DNA of 15,312 nt, taken from CAJBLF01 sp964430205. Lineage in GTDB: Bacteria; Patescibacteriota; Gracilibacteria; Absconditabacterales; Absconditicoccaceae. The stretch is from positions 1 through 15,312 of the forward strand of contig CAYSER010000020.1 of assembly GCA_964430205.1 (NCBI GenBank). Direction: 5' to 3'. Under the pieces are notes generated by a model, which searched no databases, was not told the origin of the DNA, and saw only the letters and a program-made list of their open reading frames with translations. Shown here piece by piece: positions 1 through 7,730 of this stretch (position 1 is its first letter; each line of letters begins with the position of its first letter). The translations under genes and the position numbers were made by a program.

Positions 1-22
1 ATTTCCGTTTCATGCCATTATT

Positions 23-47
23 AAAAAACTCCTCAGGGACTGAGGAG
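23..47 (-). terminator. Intrinsic terminator of the minus-strand block
   Basis: On the minus strand CTCCTCAG, a 3-nt loop and CTGAGGAG form a perfect 8-bp stem followed directly by TTTTTT (the A run at 23-28 on the plus strand). It lies about 120 nt beyond the murF stop and probably ends the minus-strand transcript. Confidence 0.85.
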
Positions 48-61
48 GAAGAAGAGTAAAA

Positions 62-96
62 TTTTCAATTTTCAATTTTCAATTTATAATTTCTAA
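62..96. repeat. Heptad tandem repeat (TTTTCAA x3 plus two variants)
   Basis: Five consecutive 7-nt units: TTTTCAA three times, then TTTATAA and TTTCTAA. It sits between the murF stop and its terminator. The copy at 3001-3042 shares both the core unit and the diverged final units ending in CTAA, so the two belong to one family. Confidence 0.85.
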
Positions 97-167
97 ACAC
101 GCTATGTATATTTTTTAATTTCAAACCTTGCCTACCGGCATACAGGTTCTCAATGGTAAATTTTGCA

Positions 168-1547
168 TTACTTAAAGAATCTGTTCTTCGTCGCAAGTCG
201 CCAATCCGATTGCCTGGTAAGGTCTTTCTGGTCTTCCGGATTCAAGAGGAAATGCTTCACCGCTTCTTCTAGGTAGATAGTGTTCTGGCTTCATTTACAG
301 ACGATGACATAATCTTCCTTATCTTGCTGCAACATCTTCTGGATATGCTTTCCTGCAATATTTGCATCGTAGAATTTCTCTATGTGCGTAGGATCATATC
401 CGATCTTTCCTAATTCATCCGATAGGTAATCAGCCATATATTTCCCTACCAGGATGACTTTATCAGCGACCTGGGAGACATATCATGCTATCATCCTATG
501 TTCCCTTTCCGTCAAGTCTCAGAGTTCTCTCATATCGCCGAGCACTAGGAGGATCTTCCTTTGCGGAAATAATTGCATCTTGATATTGTACGCAGTATTG
601 ATGATCTTCCTGACGCTCAATGGAGAAGCGTTGTACGTAGAATCGATGACCACACTATTCTCGATACCGTGAAAGATAGAAAGCCTTCCTGGCTGCAATT
701 GATATTTCATCTCCAATAGTTCATGCGATCCGTTCCTCAAGATCGGATTTTCTGGTCTGGATTCTAGTTTGGCATACTTGTAATCTAAGATTCCTGCGAT
801 AGCCAATGCCACGCCGATATAGCCATAATTTGCTTTGCTGAGGATATTCGTGCTGACGGAATATTTCTTTTCCTTGATCCATGTGTGGAATTTTACGCCA
901 ATTCCTCCCTTGAAATCCGCGAGATAGAATTGTTCATCCTTGAAATGGATATCCGCCTCGATATCGTTGCCTTCCGTCTGATAGGTCAGATAATCTATAG
1001 GTAATTGATCTTTTAACTGGATGGCATACGGATCATTGGCATTGAGGAATCCAATCTCCGATGTACCCTTCAGCATCTTCACCTCCTCTCTCGCAATCTC
1101 TGCAGGATTACCGAATTGCTCAGAATGTACGGAGTCGATAGCGGTAAACACACCGATATGCGGTTTCGCTATGCTCATCAGGAATTCCATCTCACCGGGA
1201 TGATCGATACCGTATTCGAGAAGGACGATATCATAGGGTTTGGATCAGAAGTATCTTTTCCAGAATAATTTACCGTAGGTAATGAGTAGATAGAGCAGAT
1301 TCGGCTCTCGTTTCTCCTGCTGGAAAATAGAGAGTGACATACCGAGCTCGCCATTGAAATTCTTGGGTGACGTATAGATTTTTTTGTCAGGCAAAAATCT
1401 CTGCAGCGTCTGGTGGATGATCATACGGCATGATGTCTTGCCGACGCTCCCATTGATCCCTATGATATAGGGATTATGTTTCTCTATATATCAATGAGCT
1501 AACTTTCCTAATAGCTTGTAGTACCATAGCAAGAATCTCTTTTTCAT
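168..1547 (-). CDS. murF: MurF-type UDP-N-acetylmuramoyl-tripeptide:D-Ala-D-Ala ligase lacking the N-terminal domain
   Basis: Predicted ATP-dependent Mur ligase that adds D-Ala-D-Ala to the peptidoglycan precursor. The protein is 459 aa from the ATG at 1547 to a TAA, with five in-frame TGA read as Gly. The Walker A loop GINGSVGKT is at residues 30-38, followed by SPKNFNGELG (MurF usually has TPGNFNNEIG). The C-terminal domain shows DSTYNASPLSV, VLGDMREL-Gly and KGSQNTIYLEE, all MurF signatures. In classical MurF the P-loop lies near residue 110, so the N-terminal UDP-substrate-binding domain is missing. The frame stays open upstream to 1661; a TTG at 1631 would add a hydrophobic segment (YFFSLLFITI), which would suit a membrane-anchored form, so the start is uncertain. 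It is the last gene of the minus block, 134 nt after the PerM-family gene. The family call is firm; the exact substrate is inferred. Confidence 0.88.
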
Positions 1548-1681
1548 GAATAGAGGGATAGAGTAAAGATAATGAAGACCGCATCCATAATGGATCGTAA
1601 TGAATAGTAATGAAAAAAAATACGAACTCAAGCATGAGTATATTATGCCGTAGGCAGATTACGTCCGTCCATTCAGCCAAG

Positions 1682-2944
1682 CTATCCTTCAAATGTCTTT
1701 TCTACAATGAGCGTGATGATGACCGCGATAGGTACAGCAAGTAATACGCCGACCATTCAAAGGATCATCGCTCCTATGATCATGCTGATGAAAATCACTA
1801 CAGGATTGACGCCAAGAGTTTTGTTCATCAGCAATGGGACAAGCACATTATTCTCCAATCGCTGGATCAGTAAGACCACTGCTATCACAATCAGGGCGCC
1901 ATAGATGCCAAAATGGATGAACGCCACCAAGGCAGCTGCCAATCATCCGATGAATGGCCCTATGTAAGGAATGAACTCTGTCATAGCCGCGATACCCGCA
2001 AGCGCTCATTTCTGAGGAAGATCGATACCGAATATCGCGAGTATCCATAATGCCGCATACATCGCCACACCGATAAAGACACACAGCAAAAACTGTGATT
2101 TGAGCCGGATACCGAGTTTCTTGTATATCCTATCGAGCTTCATATAGATGAATTTGTATTTTTTCTCTCCTCATAGTCCGGCGATGAATTTCATCACTGC
2201 ATCCTTCTGGAAGGAGAACAATACCGCCAGCGTCAATACGATAGAAGTCTGCGTAAGGAAATTGAAGAACGTTCCTACGGCGCTCACCGCAAAGGTGCCG
2301 ATATTCCTCGCATATACGGTTCCCAGATTGATGATCTGAGAGATATTCTGATTAAGCTGACTCTGCACTCCCGACACGACTGCCGGATTACTGAACGAAT
2401 CCAATAACGCTGTCTTGAGCCCTCAAGGGATTCGATGGGTATCCTGGATCACCCCTATCAATGATTTAGTTTCCAACAGCTGTTGGAAATGCGCTATATT
2501 GCTTACGAACAATGTCATGATATAGGAGATCTGGTTGAGTATGAACGGTATGATGAACACCAGGGATCCCAAAAATATGAGGATAATGAAGAGATATGCG
2601 AGCACGATCGCTATCGATCTGTACCTCAACCGCCTCTCCAAGAAATCTATGATAGCCTCTATAGCTAAAGATACGATATATGCCATAAAGATCAAATAGA
2701 TGATATTCAAGGATTTATATACCAGCAATCATAAGAAGAGCACCAATATCCCGAATCCCCGGAACTTGATAAGCATCCTATTGGTAATGAGGACAGGAGA
2801 CGTGACCTGTTTCTTCTCGTGTTTTTTCTGCTCATCGATTTTTTTCTCCAACCTCTCCAATTCCAAAAGCTGCTTCCTATTGTCGGATTTGATGGACTTG
2901 AAAAAATCGGAACCGCCTTTGATGATCTTATGGATGAATGCCAT
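1682..2944 (-). CDS. AI-2E family / PerM-type multi-pass membrane transporter
   Basis: 420-aa membrane protein ending in TAG, with at least six in-frame TGA (2729, 2423, 2171, 2006, 1943, 1757) read as Gly. Residues about 1-60 form a charged, probably cytoplasmic, coiled region (LLELERLEKKIDEQKKHEKK). Several hydrophobic helices follow, then the family's most conserved stretch, TEFIPYIGPFIGG, and a C-terminal pair of helices ending LLAVPIAVIITLIVEKTF. Characterised members of this family export the AI-2 signal (TqsA) or run Na+/H+ antiport; the substrate here cannot be inferred. The ATG at 2944 is chosen because it gives a normal family length. An AGAGGG sits immediately before it, too close to be a standard ribosome binding site. 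It lies downstream of rnpA across a 122-nt spacer that holds a heptad repeat. Confidence 0.9.
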
Positions 2945-3000
2945 ACCCTCTCGCTAAAATGCTAAAGTGTAGAATCGATGAAATGTATAAATACGTAATT

Positions 3001-3042
3001 TTAATTTTTCAATTTTCAATTTTCAATTTATCATTCCTAAAC
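3001..3042. repeat. Heptad tandem repeat, second TTTTCAA copy
   Basis: Six 7-nt units: TTTTAAT, TTTTCAA three times, TTTATCA, TTCCTAA. It lies in the spacer between rnpA and the PerM-family gene. It matches 62-96 in core unit and in the order of the degenerate last units. Confidence 0.85.
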
Positions 3043-3066
3043 CTTTTGGTGCAATCTCTCAGTAAA

Positions 3067-3441
3067 TCATTTCCGTGATTTCGCGAATTCGTCTTGCATA
3101 TAGGCAATTGTATCCTTTTTCGGGGAATTTGCAATTTTTTGAGCTATCTGGACTGCAGCGTCCTTGGACATAACGATAAATACCTTATAGAAATTCCCGT
3201 CGATGGATGACCTCACTAATCCTTGGGTCTGCATCCATCCGATCACTGCTCTCTTGACCATATGCCTTACGACCGACCTTTTAGAGAGTTTTATCGTAAC
3301 ATGAAAAGAGAATTGGTTGTATGGAATATTCGGGTATTGCCTGATATAGAAAAATCCGAACAATCATCTTCAGATATATTGTCTTTTTTGGGTGAGGAAA
3401 ATAACGTCCTTGCCTTTTAATCTCTGCCTCCTTGGTAGCAC
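3067..3441 (-). CDS. rnpA: Ribonuclease P protein component
   Basis: Small basic protein that binds RNase P RNA and helps it remove 5' leaders from pre-tRNAs. It is 124 aa with a GTG start at 3441 and two in-frame TGA (3370, 3364) read as Gly. The N-terminus VLPRRQRLKGKDVIFLTQK aligns with the usual MLPxxxRLRxxxDF opening of RnpA, which decides the start. YNQFSFHVTIKLSKRSVVRHMVKR matches the family core that ends in the RNR motif, here RHMVKR, with the first Asn changed to His. Its usual neighbours rpmH and yidC are absent; it follows the DUF192 gene by 52 nt and is probably co-transcribed with it. The AGGAGG near 3430 encodes Arg-Arg and is not a ribosome binding site. Confidence 0.9.
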
Positions 3442-3493
3442 CTACGTTGATTAGCATATAAAGTCAGATGGGTCAGACCGATAACGATTGAAT

Positions 3494-3967
3494 CTATTGG
3501 CCTTCGTCCTGTATATTCACGAATCTTATCTTTGCACCTTCCTGTATACCATACTTCGCCACCATTCCCGAGTTGATCTCCAAGACATATTTTGCATCGA
3601 CACCGGGACTATAGATCATGCAAGGATCTGCTGTACACGGCTGAGCATTCAGTGTGCGCACTACCGTACGATCCTCATCAATCCATATCATATCGAGCGG
3701 TATGAGCGTATCCTTCATCCGGAAATCGTAACGTGAGCGCTGGGGAAAGATGAACAGCATGCCATGACGCTCTTCCATGTGGGCACGATTCATAAGCCCT
3801 GATTCCTGTTCAGCTTGGGTACGAGCTAATTCCACAGAGAAACATATATCTTCTATGCATGCTTTGGATACCTTCTTGGTATCGATATTCATAAACACCC
3901 GAGCTCCGACTGCTATGGCCACCAAAAGTACGACAACCATCATCGTTCGTTTCCTGTTGTTTTTCAT
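3494..3967 (-). CDS. Membrane-anchored DUF192 family protein
   Basis: 157-aa protein with no in-frame TGA, ending in TAG. Residues about 9-27 (MMVVVLLVAIAVGARVFM) form a signal anchor after a basic N-terminus, so the rest is probably extracytoplasmic. The remainder is a DUF192 domain: FSVELARTQAEQESGLMNR, then GMLFIFPQRSRYDFRMKDTL, IPLDMIWID and YVLEINSGMVAKYGI, which are the family's conserved blocks in order. DUF192 has no settled biochemical role. The gene is first in the minus-strand block and diverges from the DUF4230 gene across only 50 bp. Confidence 0.92.
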   Translation of the reverse strand: MKNNRKRTMMVVVLLVAIAVGARVFMNIDTKKVSKACIEDICFSVELARTQAEQESGLMNRAHMEERHGMLFIFPQRSRYDFRMKDTLIPLDMIWIDEDRTVVRTLNAQPCTADPCMIYSPGVDAKYVLEINSGMVAKYGIQEGAKIRFVNIQDEGQ

Positions 3968-4017
3968 GTATATTTCGTTAGGATAAAATCACTTTTTTAT
4001 TCATTATCTCTCTTATC

Positions 4018-4644
4018 ATGAAACGTTTCATGAAATATCTCAGCATCATAGTTATAATCCTGGTCTGTGTATATGGTTTTCGAGTATGGTTGCAATATAA
4101 ATGAGCTACCGTCATCAAAAAGACGACAGTATCTATCGTAACTGAGCTTGAGAAAGTCGATAAACTGGAAACTGCATCTAGGACCTATACAGAGACAATA
4201 GAAGGAGAACAGCAGATAGCAAGCCTTATCCCTGATATCGGCATCGATAGTATCATCTCCAGCGCATTATTCAAAGACAAGCTGAAGCTTGAGGTCGAAG
4301 GGATCGTAAGCGCATGATATCTACTGACCGACATCTCCAGCTGATCTGTACAAGTGTCCCGTGACGGAACCGTAACCCTCCTCTTGTGAACGCCTAAGCT
4401 TCTCTGAGTAACCTTGACCTGAACCACCAAGACGGAACAGCTCGGTATCGTCACCCAGAGCGATAAAGATATAGAACAGAAGCTTAGAGAAAAAGCAGGA
4501 GAACTCATGATCCAGAAGGCGTTGAGCTGAGATATCCTGAAAGATGCGAAAAACAATGCTCAGAACATCCTCCAGAACTTATTGCTCAAAGCATGAATAC
4601 AGATCAAGAATGTCATCATAAACGATTCTTCCGAGATAAAATAA
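4018..4644 (+). CDS. DUF4230 family membrane-anchored protein
   Basis: 208 aa ending in TAA, with eight in-frame TGA read as Gly. Residues about 6-24 (KYLSIIVIILVCVYGFRVW) form an N-terminal membrane anchor. The rest follows the DUF4230 pattern: an early Thr-Val-rich strand region, LEVEGIVSAGYLLTDIS with a strand VQVSRDGTVTLLLGTPKLLGV, then a long amphipathic helix rich in Ala (residues about 145-195, QKLREKAGELMIQKAL onward) and a final KNVIIND strand. The function of the family is not known to me. Eight TGA codons in 208 residues is dense use of the recoded triplet; under the standard code the gene would vanish into fragments. Confidence 0.8.
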
Positions 4645-4660
4645 TCTGTCCAATTTTCAT

Positions 4661-4690
4661 TTGAAATTGGATTACCAATTCGTATATATT
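4661..4690 (+). promoter_or_regulatory. Candidate promoter for rplI
   Basis: TTGAAA at 4661-4666 and TATATT at 4685-4690 are separated by 18 bp and lie about 70 nt before the bL9 start. The spacing and hexamers fit a sigma-70-type promoter. The -35 overlaps an inverted repeat (TCCAATTT at 4649-4656 and AAATTGGA at 4664-4671). Confidence 0.45.
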
Positions 4691-4695
4691 CCTCA

Positions 4696-4717
4696 CGTGA
4701 TTTTTTTGTTAATCACG
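4696..4717 (+). other. Hairpin in the rplI leader
   Basis: CGTGATT, an 8-nt T-rich loop and AATCACG form a 7-bp stem between the candidate promoter and the bL9 ATG. No T tract follows, so it does not look like a terminator. It could be a leader structure or an operator-like palindrome; role unknown. Confidence 0.4.
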
Positions 4718-4760
4718 AAAGTCATCACCTCAAATCTTTTAATTATTGTCCATCATACCA

Positions 4761-5411
4761 ATGCCAAAAAGGAAAATAGAGAACAAGACCATCGAAGTAA
4801 TTCTCTTGCAAAACGACAAGTATCTCGGTGAGAAATTCGAAATCGTAAGAGTGAAGCCTGTTTTTGCTAGGAATGTCCTCCTCCCTAAACATATGGCTGT
4901 ACTCGCAGATACTATGAACAAGAACAAATTCGCCCAGAAGATGAAAGCAGCTGAAGTCGACAGACAGAAAAAAGCGCATGGCCTGGAAGAGCTTTTCGTC
5001 AAGCTCCATAGTGATGATGGTATCACCTTGGTCAGGAAAGCTAACGCTGAATGAACCCTCTACGCAAAAGTGGATGAGCAGGACATTACCACAAGGATCA
5101 ATGAGATCTATGGTGTAGAATTGGAACCGCATTACCTCAAGCTCAAGAAAAAGATTACCGCTCTCGGATCATTTACTGTCCCCTTCCTCTACAAGGAGTT
5201 CAAGAAAGACATCACGGTCAAGGTCGAACAGGATCCTGAAGAAGCTGAGAAATTAGCTAAGCATACCCCCTCAAAATCCGTTTCGGCTGAACCTACCGAA
5301 GAAGTGAAAGTCAAGAAAACCAAGGAAGAGATCGCGGCAGAAAAGGAAGCGGCTAGACAAGCCAAGAGAGCTGAGACTATCAAGAGACTCAAAGAAAAGT
5401 TTAAGGATTAA
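4761..5411 (+). CDS. rplI: Large-subunit ribosomal protein bL9
   Basis: 216 aa ending in TAA, with one in-frame TGA (5052-5054) at the glycine that opens the C-domain (NAEGTLYAKV, compare the usual DGKLFGSVT). The N-terminal rRNA-binding domain begins after a 10-residue extension (MPKRKIENKT): IEVILLQNDKYLGEKFEIVRV, then FARNVLLPKHMAVLA, equivalent to the typical YARNFLIPKGLAV. The C-domain has ALGSFTVPFLYKEFKKDITVKV. Beyond the normal end (about 150 residues) is a Lys/Glu/Ala-rich tail of about 55 residues predicted to be helical or disordered. An in-frame TTG at 4746 would add five residues; the ATG is preferred. Confidence 0.92.
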
Positions 5412-5468
5412 TTTGACGAATAATTCCCGAGTCTATATAAAAGTTGGAGCAAACCATGCTTATCATAC

Positions 5469-5492
5469 AAACCCGCAGTCGCGGGTTTTTTT
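5469..5492 (+). terminator. Intrinsic terminator after rplI
   Basis: AAACCCGC, a 4-nt loop AGTC and GCGGGTTT form a perfect 8-bp GC-rich stem followed by a T run (through 5492). It lies 57 nt after the bL9 stop. Confidence 0.9.
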
Positions 5493-5504
5493 CTTACCTG
5501 TGGA
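5493..5504. repeat. 12-bp direct repeat, copy 1
   Basis: CTTACCTGTGGA is repeated exactly at 6019-6030. The two copies bracket the small membrane-protein gene and its terminator. Confidence 0.5.
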
Positions 5505-5522
5505 ATTTAGGACACAAAAAAT

Positions 5523-5544
5523 GCCGTGCGAAAAACCGCACGGC
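5523..5544 (-). terminator. Intrinsic terminator of the small membrane-protein gene
   Basis: GCCGTGCG and CGCACGGC form a perfect 8-bp stem around a 6-nt loop. On the minus strand the stem is followed by ATTTTTTG. It lies 25 nt beyond the TAA of the minus-strand gene and faces the rplI terminator. Confidence 0.85.
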
Positions 5545-5568
5545 GAATCCATCCCTTACTAATGATGC

Positions 5569-5964
5569 TTAATTCCAGGATACCATAGAAAATACCAATG
5601 TAGCAATCGATATTATAGGGAAGATGTATATATTCAACATCACCCTGGGATCATCAGCTATAGCTACTCCCCATGTCGACATAGCAATCAACACAAACAG
5701 TATCAATATAGCCACGGCGATAGGCTTGGATTTTTTCCTGCGGAGAGCAGTATGCCCATACTTGCGGAACAACCTGCACAATCTCCAGAGAAGCAGGCAG
5801 AATACTCCGTCAGCAGCAAACACCATCCAGATGCGATGATCTATGACCTTCGCTATCATCAAGGAGAGCATCGTAAAAGCCCCTATAGCCAAGAATATCA
5901 AGAACCACTGCAACAGCCAACTACCGAAGTCCGTTGCCCATTGAATCTTATCTTTCATAATCAT
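5569..5964 (-). CDS. Small four-helix membrane protein, unknown function
   Basis: 131 aa, no in-frame TGA, ending in TAA. Four hydrophobic segments are visible: about residues 16-40 (WLLQWFLIFLAIGAF onward), 45-60 (IWMVFAADGVFCLLLW), 83-103 (IAVAILILFVLIAMSTWGV) and 111-130 (LNIYIFPIISIATLVFSMV). A basic loop (CRLFRKYGHTALRRKKSK) between helices 2 and 3 is probably cytoplasmic. I do not recognise the family. It is a single minus-strand gene between two plus-strand units, with its own terminator and exact 12-bp repeats on either side. The start is ATG at 5964, with a second ATG two codons on. Confidence 0.65.
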   Translation of the reverse strand: MIMKDKIQWATDFGSWLLQWFLIFLAIGAFTMLSLMIAKVIDHRIWMVFAADGVFCLLLWRLCRLFRKYGHTALRRKKSKPIAVAILILFVLIAMSTWGVAIADDPRVMLNIYIFPIISIATLVFSMVSWN

Positions 5965-6018
5965 GTATTTGTTTTATTTCTATATTTTATATATATTTCC
6001 TATAATATGTCAATCTTA

Positions 6019-6030
6019 CTTACCTGTGGA
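6019..6030. repeat. 12-bp direct repeat, copy 2
   Basis: Exact second copy of CTTACCTGTGGA (first at 5493-5504), on the upstream side of the small membrane-protein gene. Confidence 0.5.
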
Positions 6031-6060
6031 CTTCGAGACCGAATTTCCTATATAGTTATT

Positions 6061-6102
6061 AGTATAAAGTATAAAGTTTAAAGCTTCAAGCGTAAAGTTG
6101 CC
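6061..6102. repeat. Heptad tandem repeat (AGTATAA type)
   Basis: Six 7-nt units: AGTATAA, AGTATAA, AGTTTAA, AGCTTCA, AGCGTAA, AGTTGCC. Each begins AG while the rest drifts. It lies in the roughly 200-bp spacer upstream of uvrB, with a second heptad block after it at 6121-6162. Confidence 0.8.
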
Positions 6103-6120
6103 ATACAGCCTAAACGGCAG

Positions 6121-6162
6121 ATTTAAGTTTTATGCTTCATCATTCTTAATTCTTAATTAATT
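6121..6162. repeat. Heptad-like repeat before uvrB
   Basis: 7-nt units ATTTAAG, TTTTATG, CTTCATC, ATTCTTA, ATTCTTA, ATTAATT run up to four bases before the uvrB ATG. Only the ATTCTTA pair is exact; the others are looser. Confidence 0.55.
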
Positions 6163-6165
6163 TGT

Positions 6166-7719
6166 ATGTTCCAATTACAATCGGCTTATCAGCCATGAGG
6201 AGATCAGCCGCAAGCCATAGAGCAGATCAAGAAGCTCTTCGAAAGCGGAAAACATAAAGCAACCCTGCTCTGAGCCACCGGTACCGGTAAGACGTTCACC
6301 ATGGCTAATATCATCCAGCATCTCCAGAAACCAACGTTGATCATCTCACACAATAAGACCTTGGCAGCACAGCTCGCGACGGAATTTAAGTATTTTTTTC
6401 CGAATAACGCCGTGCATTATTTCGTTTCGTATTTCGATTATTATCAGCCGGAAAGCTATCTGCCGGATCAATGACTGTATATCGAGAAGGAAGCCACCAT
6501 CAATGAGGAGATCGAGATGTACAGACTTGCAACCATGGCTTCGCTCCTTTCAAGAAAAGATGTCATTGTCGTCGCATCGGCATCATCATTGTACGGTCTG
6601 GGACAGAAAAGATTCTTCGAAGAGAATTGTCTGCAACTGGAGGTCGGGAAACAATACGATTTCAAATCATTAAAAAAACAGCTCCTCCATATGCAATACA
6701 AGCCCATCGTCTCCAAGATCGAGCATGGGATGTTCGAATTCAAAGGAGATATCCTCGATATCTTCTCCAGTACGGAGAAATTCGTCTATAGGATGCATTT
6801 CAACGAAGAGATCCTGGAACTCATAGAGCTCAAAGACTCGCTCACTTTCGAACAAAAAGAGAATAAGAAAAAAGTTACGCTTCGGCCCGCAACTCAATTC
6901 TTACAGGACGTTTCTGATCTGGATACTATACTCGAACAGATGAATGCCGAAAAAGAGCTCAGGGTAAAAGAGTTTGAAAAACAGGGAATGTTGGTAGAAG
7001 CTGAGAGGATCAAGAAAAGGGTGGAATATGATATCAGGATGATCAAGGAGACCTGATTCGTCAATTGAATCGAGAACTACTCTCTCTATTTCGATAACAG
7101 ATTACCTGGAGAACCTCCGAATACAATCTTCGATTATTTTCCGGACGATTTCCTGCTTATCATCGATGAGTCGCATATGACCATACCGCAGCTCAGAGCG
7201 ATGCCATGAGGCGACAGAGCCAGGAAGACCAACCTCATCAAATACGGATTCAGGCTTCCTTCTGCAATCGACCACAGACCGCTGAGATTCGAGGAACTCG
7301 AATGAATCTTGAATCGGGTCGATATCGATAACATCATGCCGGACCAGGCATTCGATCTGGATGCAAACGTCTCCAATACCCATATCGAGATCTACAATAA
7401 GTATAAGAAACTCAAGGAAGCACGCGGTGCAAATCAGATCATGACACTAGTCAAGAAGCATAAAAAAGATACGAAAACCATCTTCCTCTCAGCTACACCG
7501 GCAGAATACGAGTTGAACTTATCCGATAAAATAGTTGAACAGATCATCAGGCCGACTGGGCTTTTGGATCCCATCACCTATGTCTATCCGAAATCCGGAA
7601 ATTACGATAGTTTGCTGCAGAGCATAGAGAAGATCTTAAAGCAAAAACCCTATCTCAAGGAGTTTATGACGTGATATAACCTAAAAGATGGGGTGGAAGA
7701 AGTATTTAGCGATGAATAA
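6166..7719 (+). CDS. uvrB: UvrB-like excision nuclease subunit, lacking the C-terminal helicase and UVR domains
   Basis: 517 aa ending in TAA, with eight in-frame TGA read as Gly. Present in order: Walker A LLGATGTGKT (residues 34-43, its first Gly encoded by TGA), the beta-hairpin region VSYFDYYQPESYLP (about 87-100), INEEIEMYRLA, DVIVVASASSLYG, the DESH box at 334-337, DRARKTNLIKYGFRLPSA, FLSATP at 440-445 and EQIIRPTGLLDP ending about 469. Two oddities follow. About 50 charged residues (roughly 381-436) separate the RPLRFEELEG block from SATP, where ordinary UvrB has only about 10 residues. Homology stops about residue 490 and the protein ends 27 residues later, so helicase motifs IV-VI and the UVR motif (about 180 residues) are absent. 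rimO starts 11 nt after the stop. UvrB normally loads onto damage from UvrA and recruits UvrC; without motifs V-VI this copy is unlikely to hydrolyse ATP normally. Confidence 0.88.
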
Positions 7720-7730
7720 TGTTTTCCTCT

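Noticed and set aside
62..3042. AT-rich repeats at 62-96 and 3001-3042 as a CRISPR array
   Set aside because: Units are 7 nt with no spacers between them, and the two sites are 3 kb apart with genes in between.
3427..3433. AAGGAGG on the minus strand as a ribosome binding site for a later rnpA start
   Set aside because: It encodes Arg-Arg within the conserved RnpA N-terminus LPRRQRL, so translation must begin upstream at the GTG.
4185..4556. Minus-strand open frame of 123 codons over the DUF4230 gene
   Set aside because: It is antisense to a gene with clear DUF4230 features, has no recognisable motifs, and is open only because the coding frame constrains it.
4649..4671. Inverted repeat after the DUF4230 stop as an intrinsic terminator
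   Set aside because: The stem is AT-rich and no T tract follows it on either strand.
4743..5132. Minus-strand open frames over rplI
   Set aside because: They are shadows of bL9, which has strong family motifs on the plus strand.
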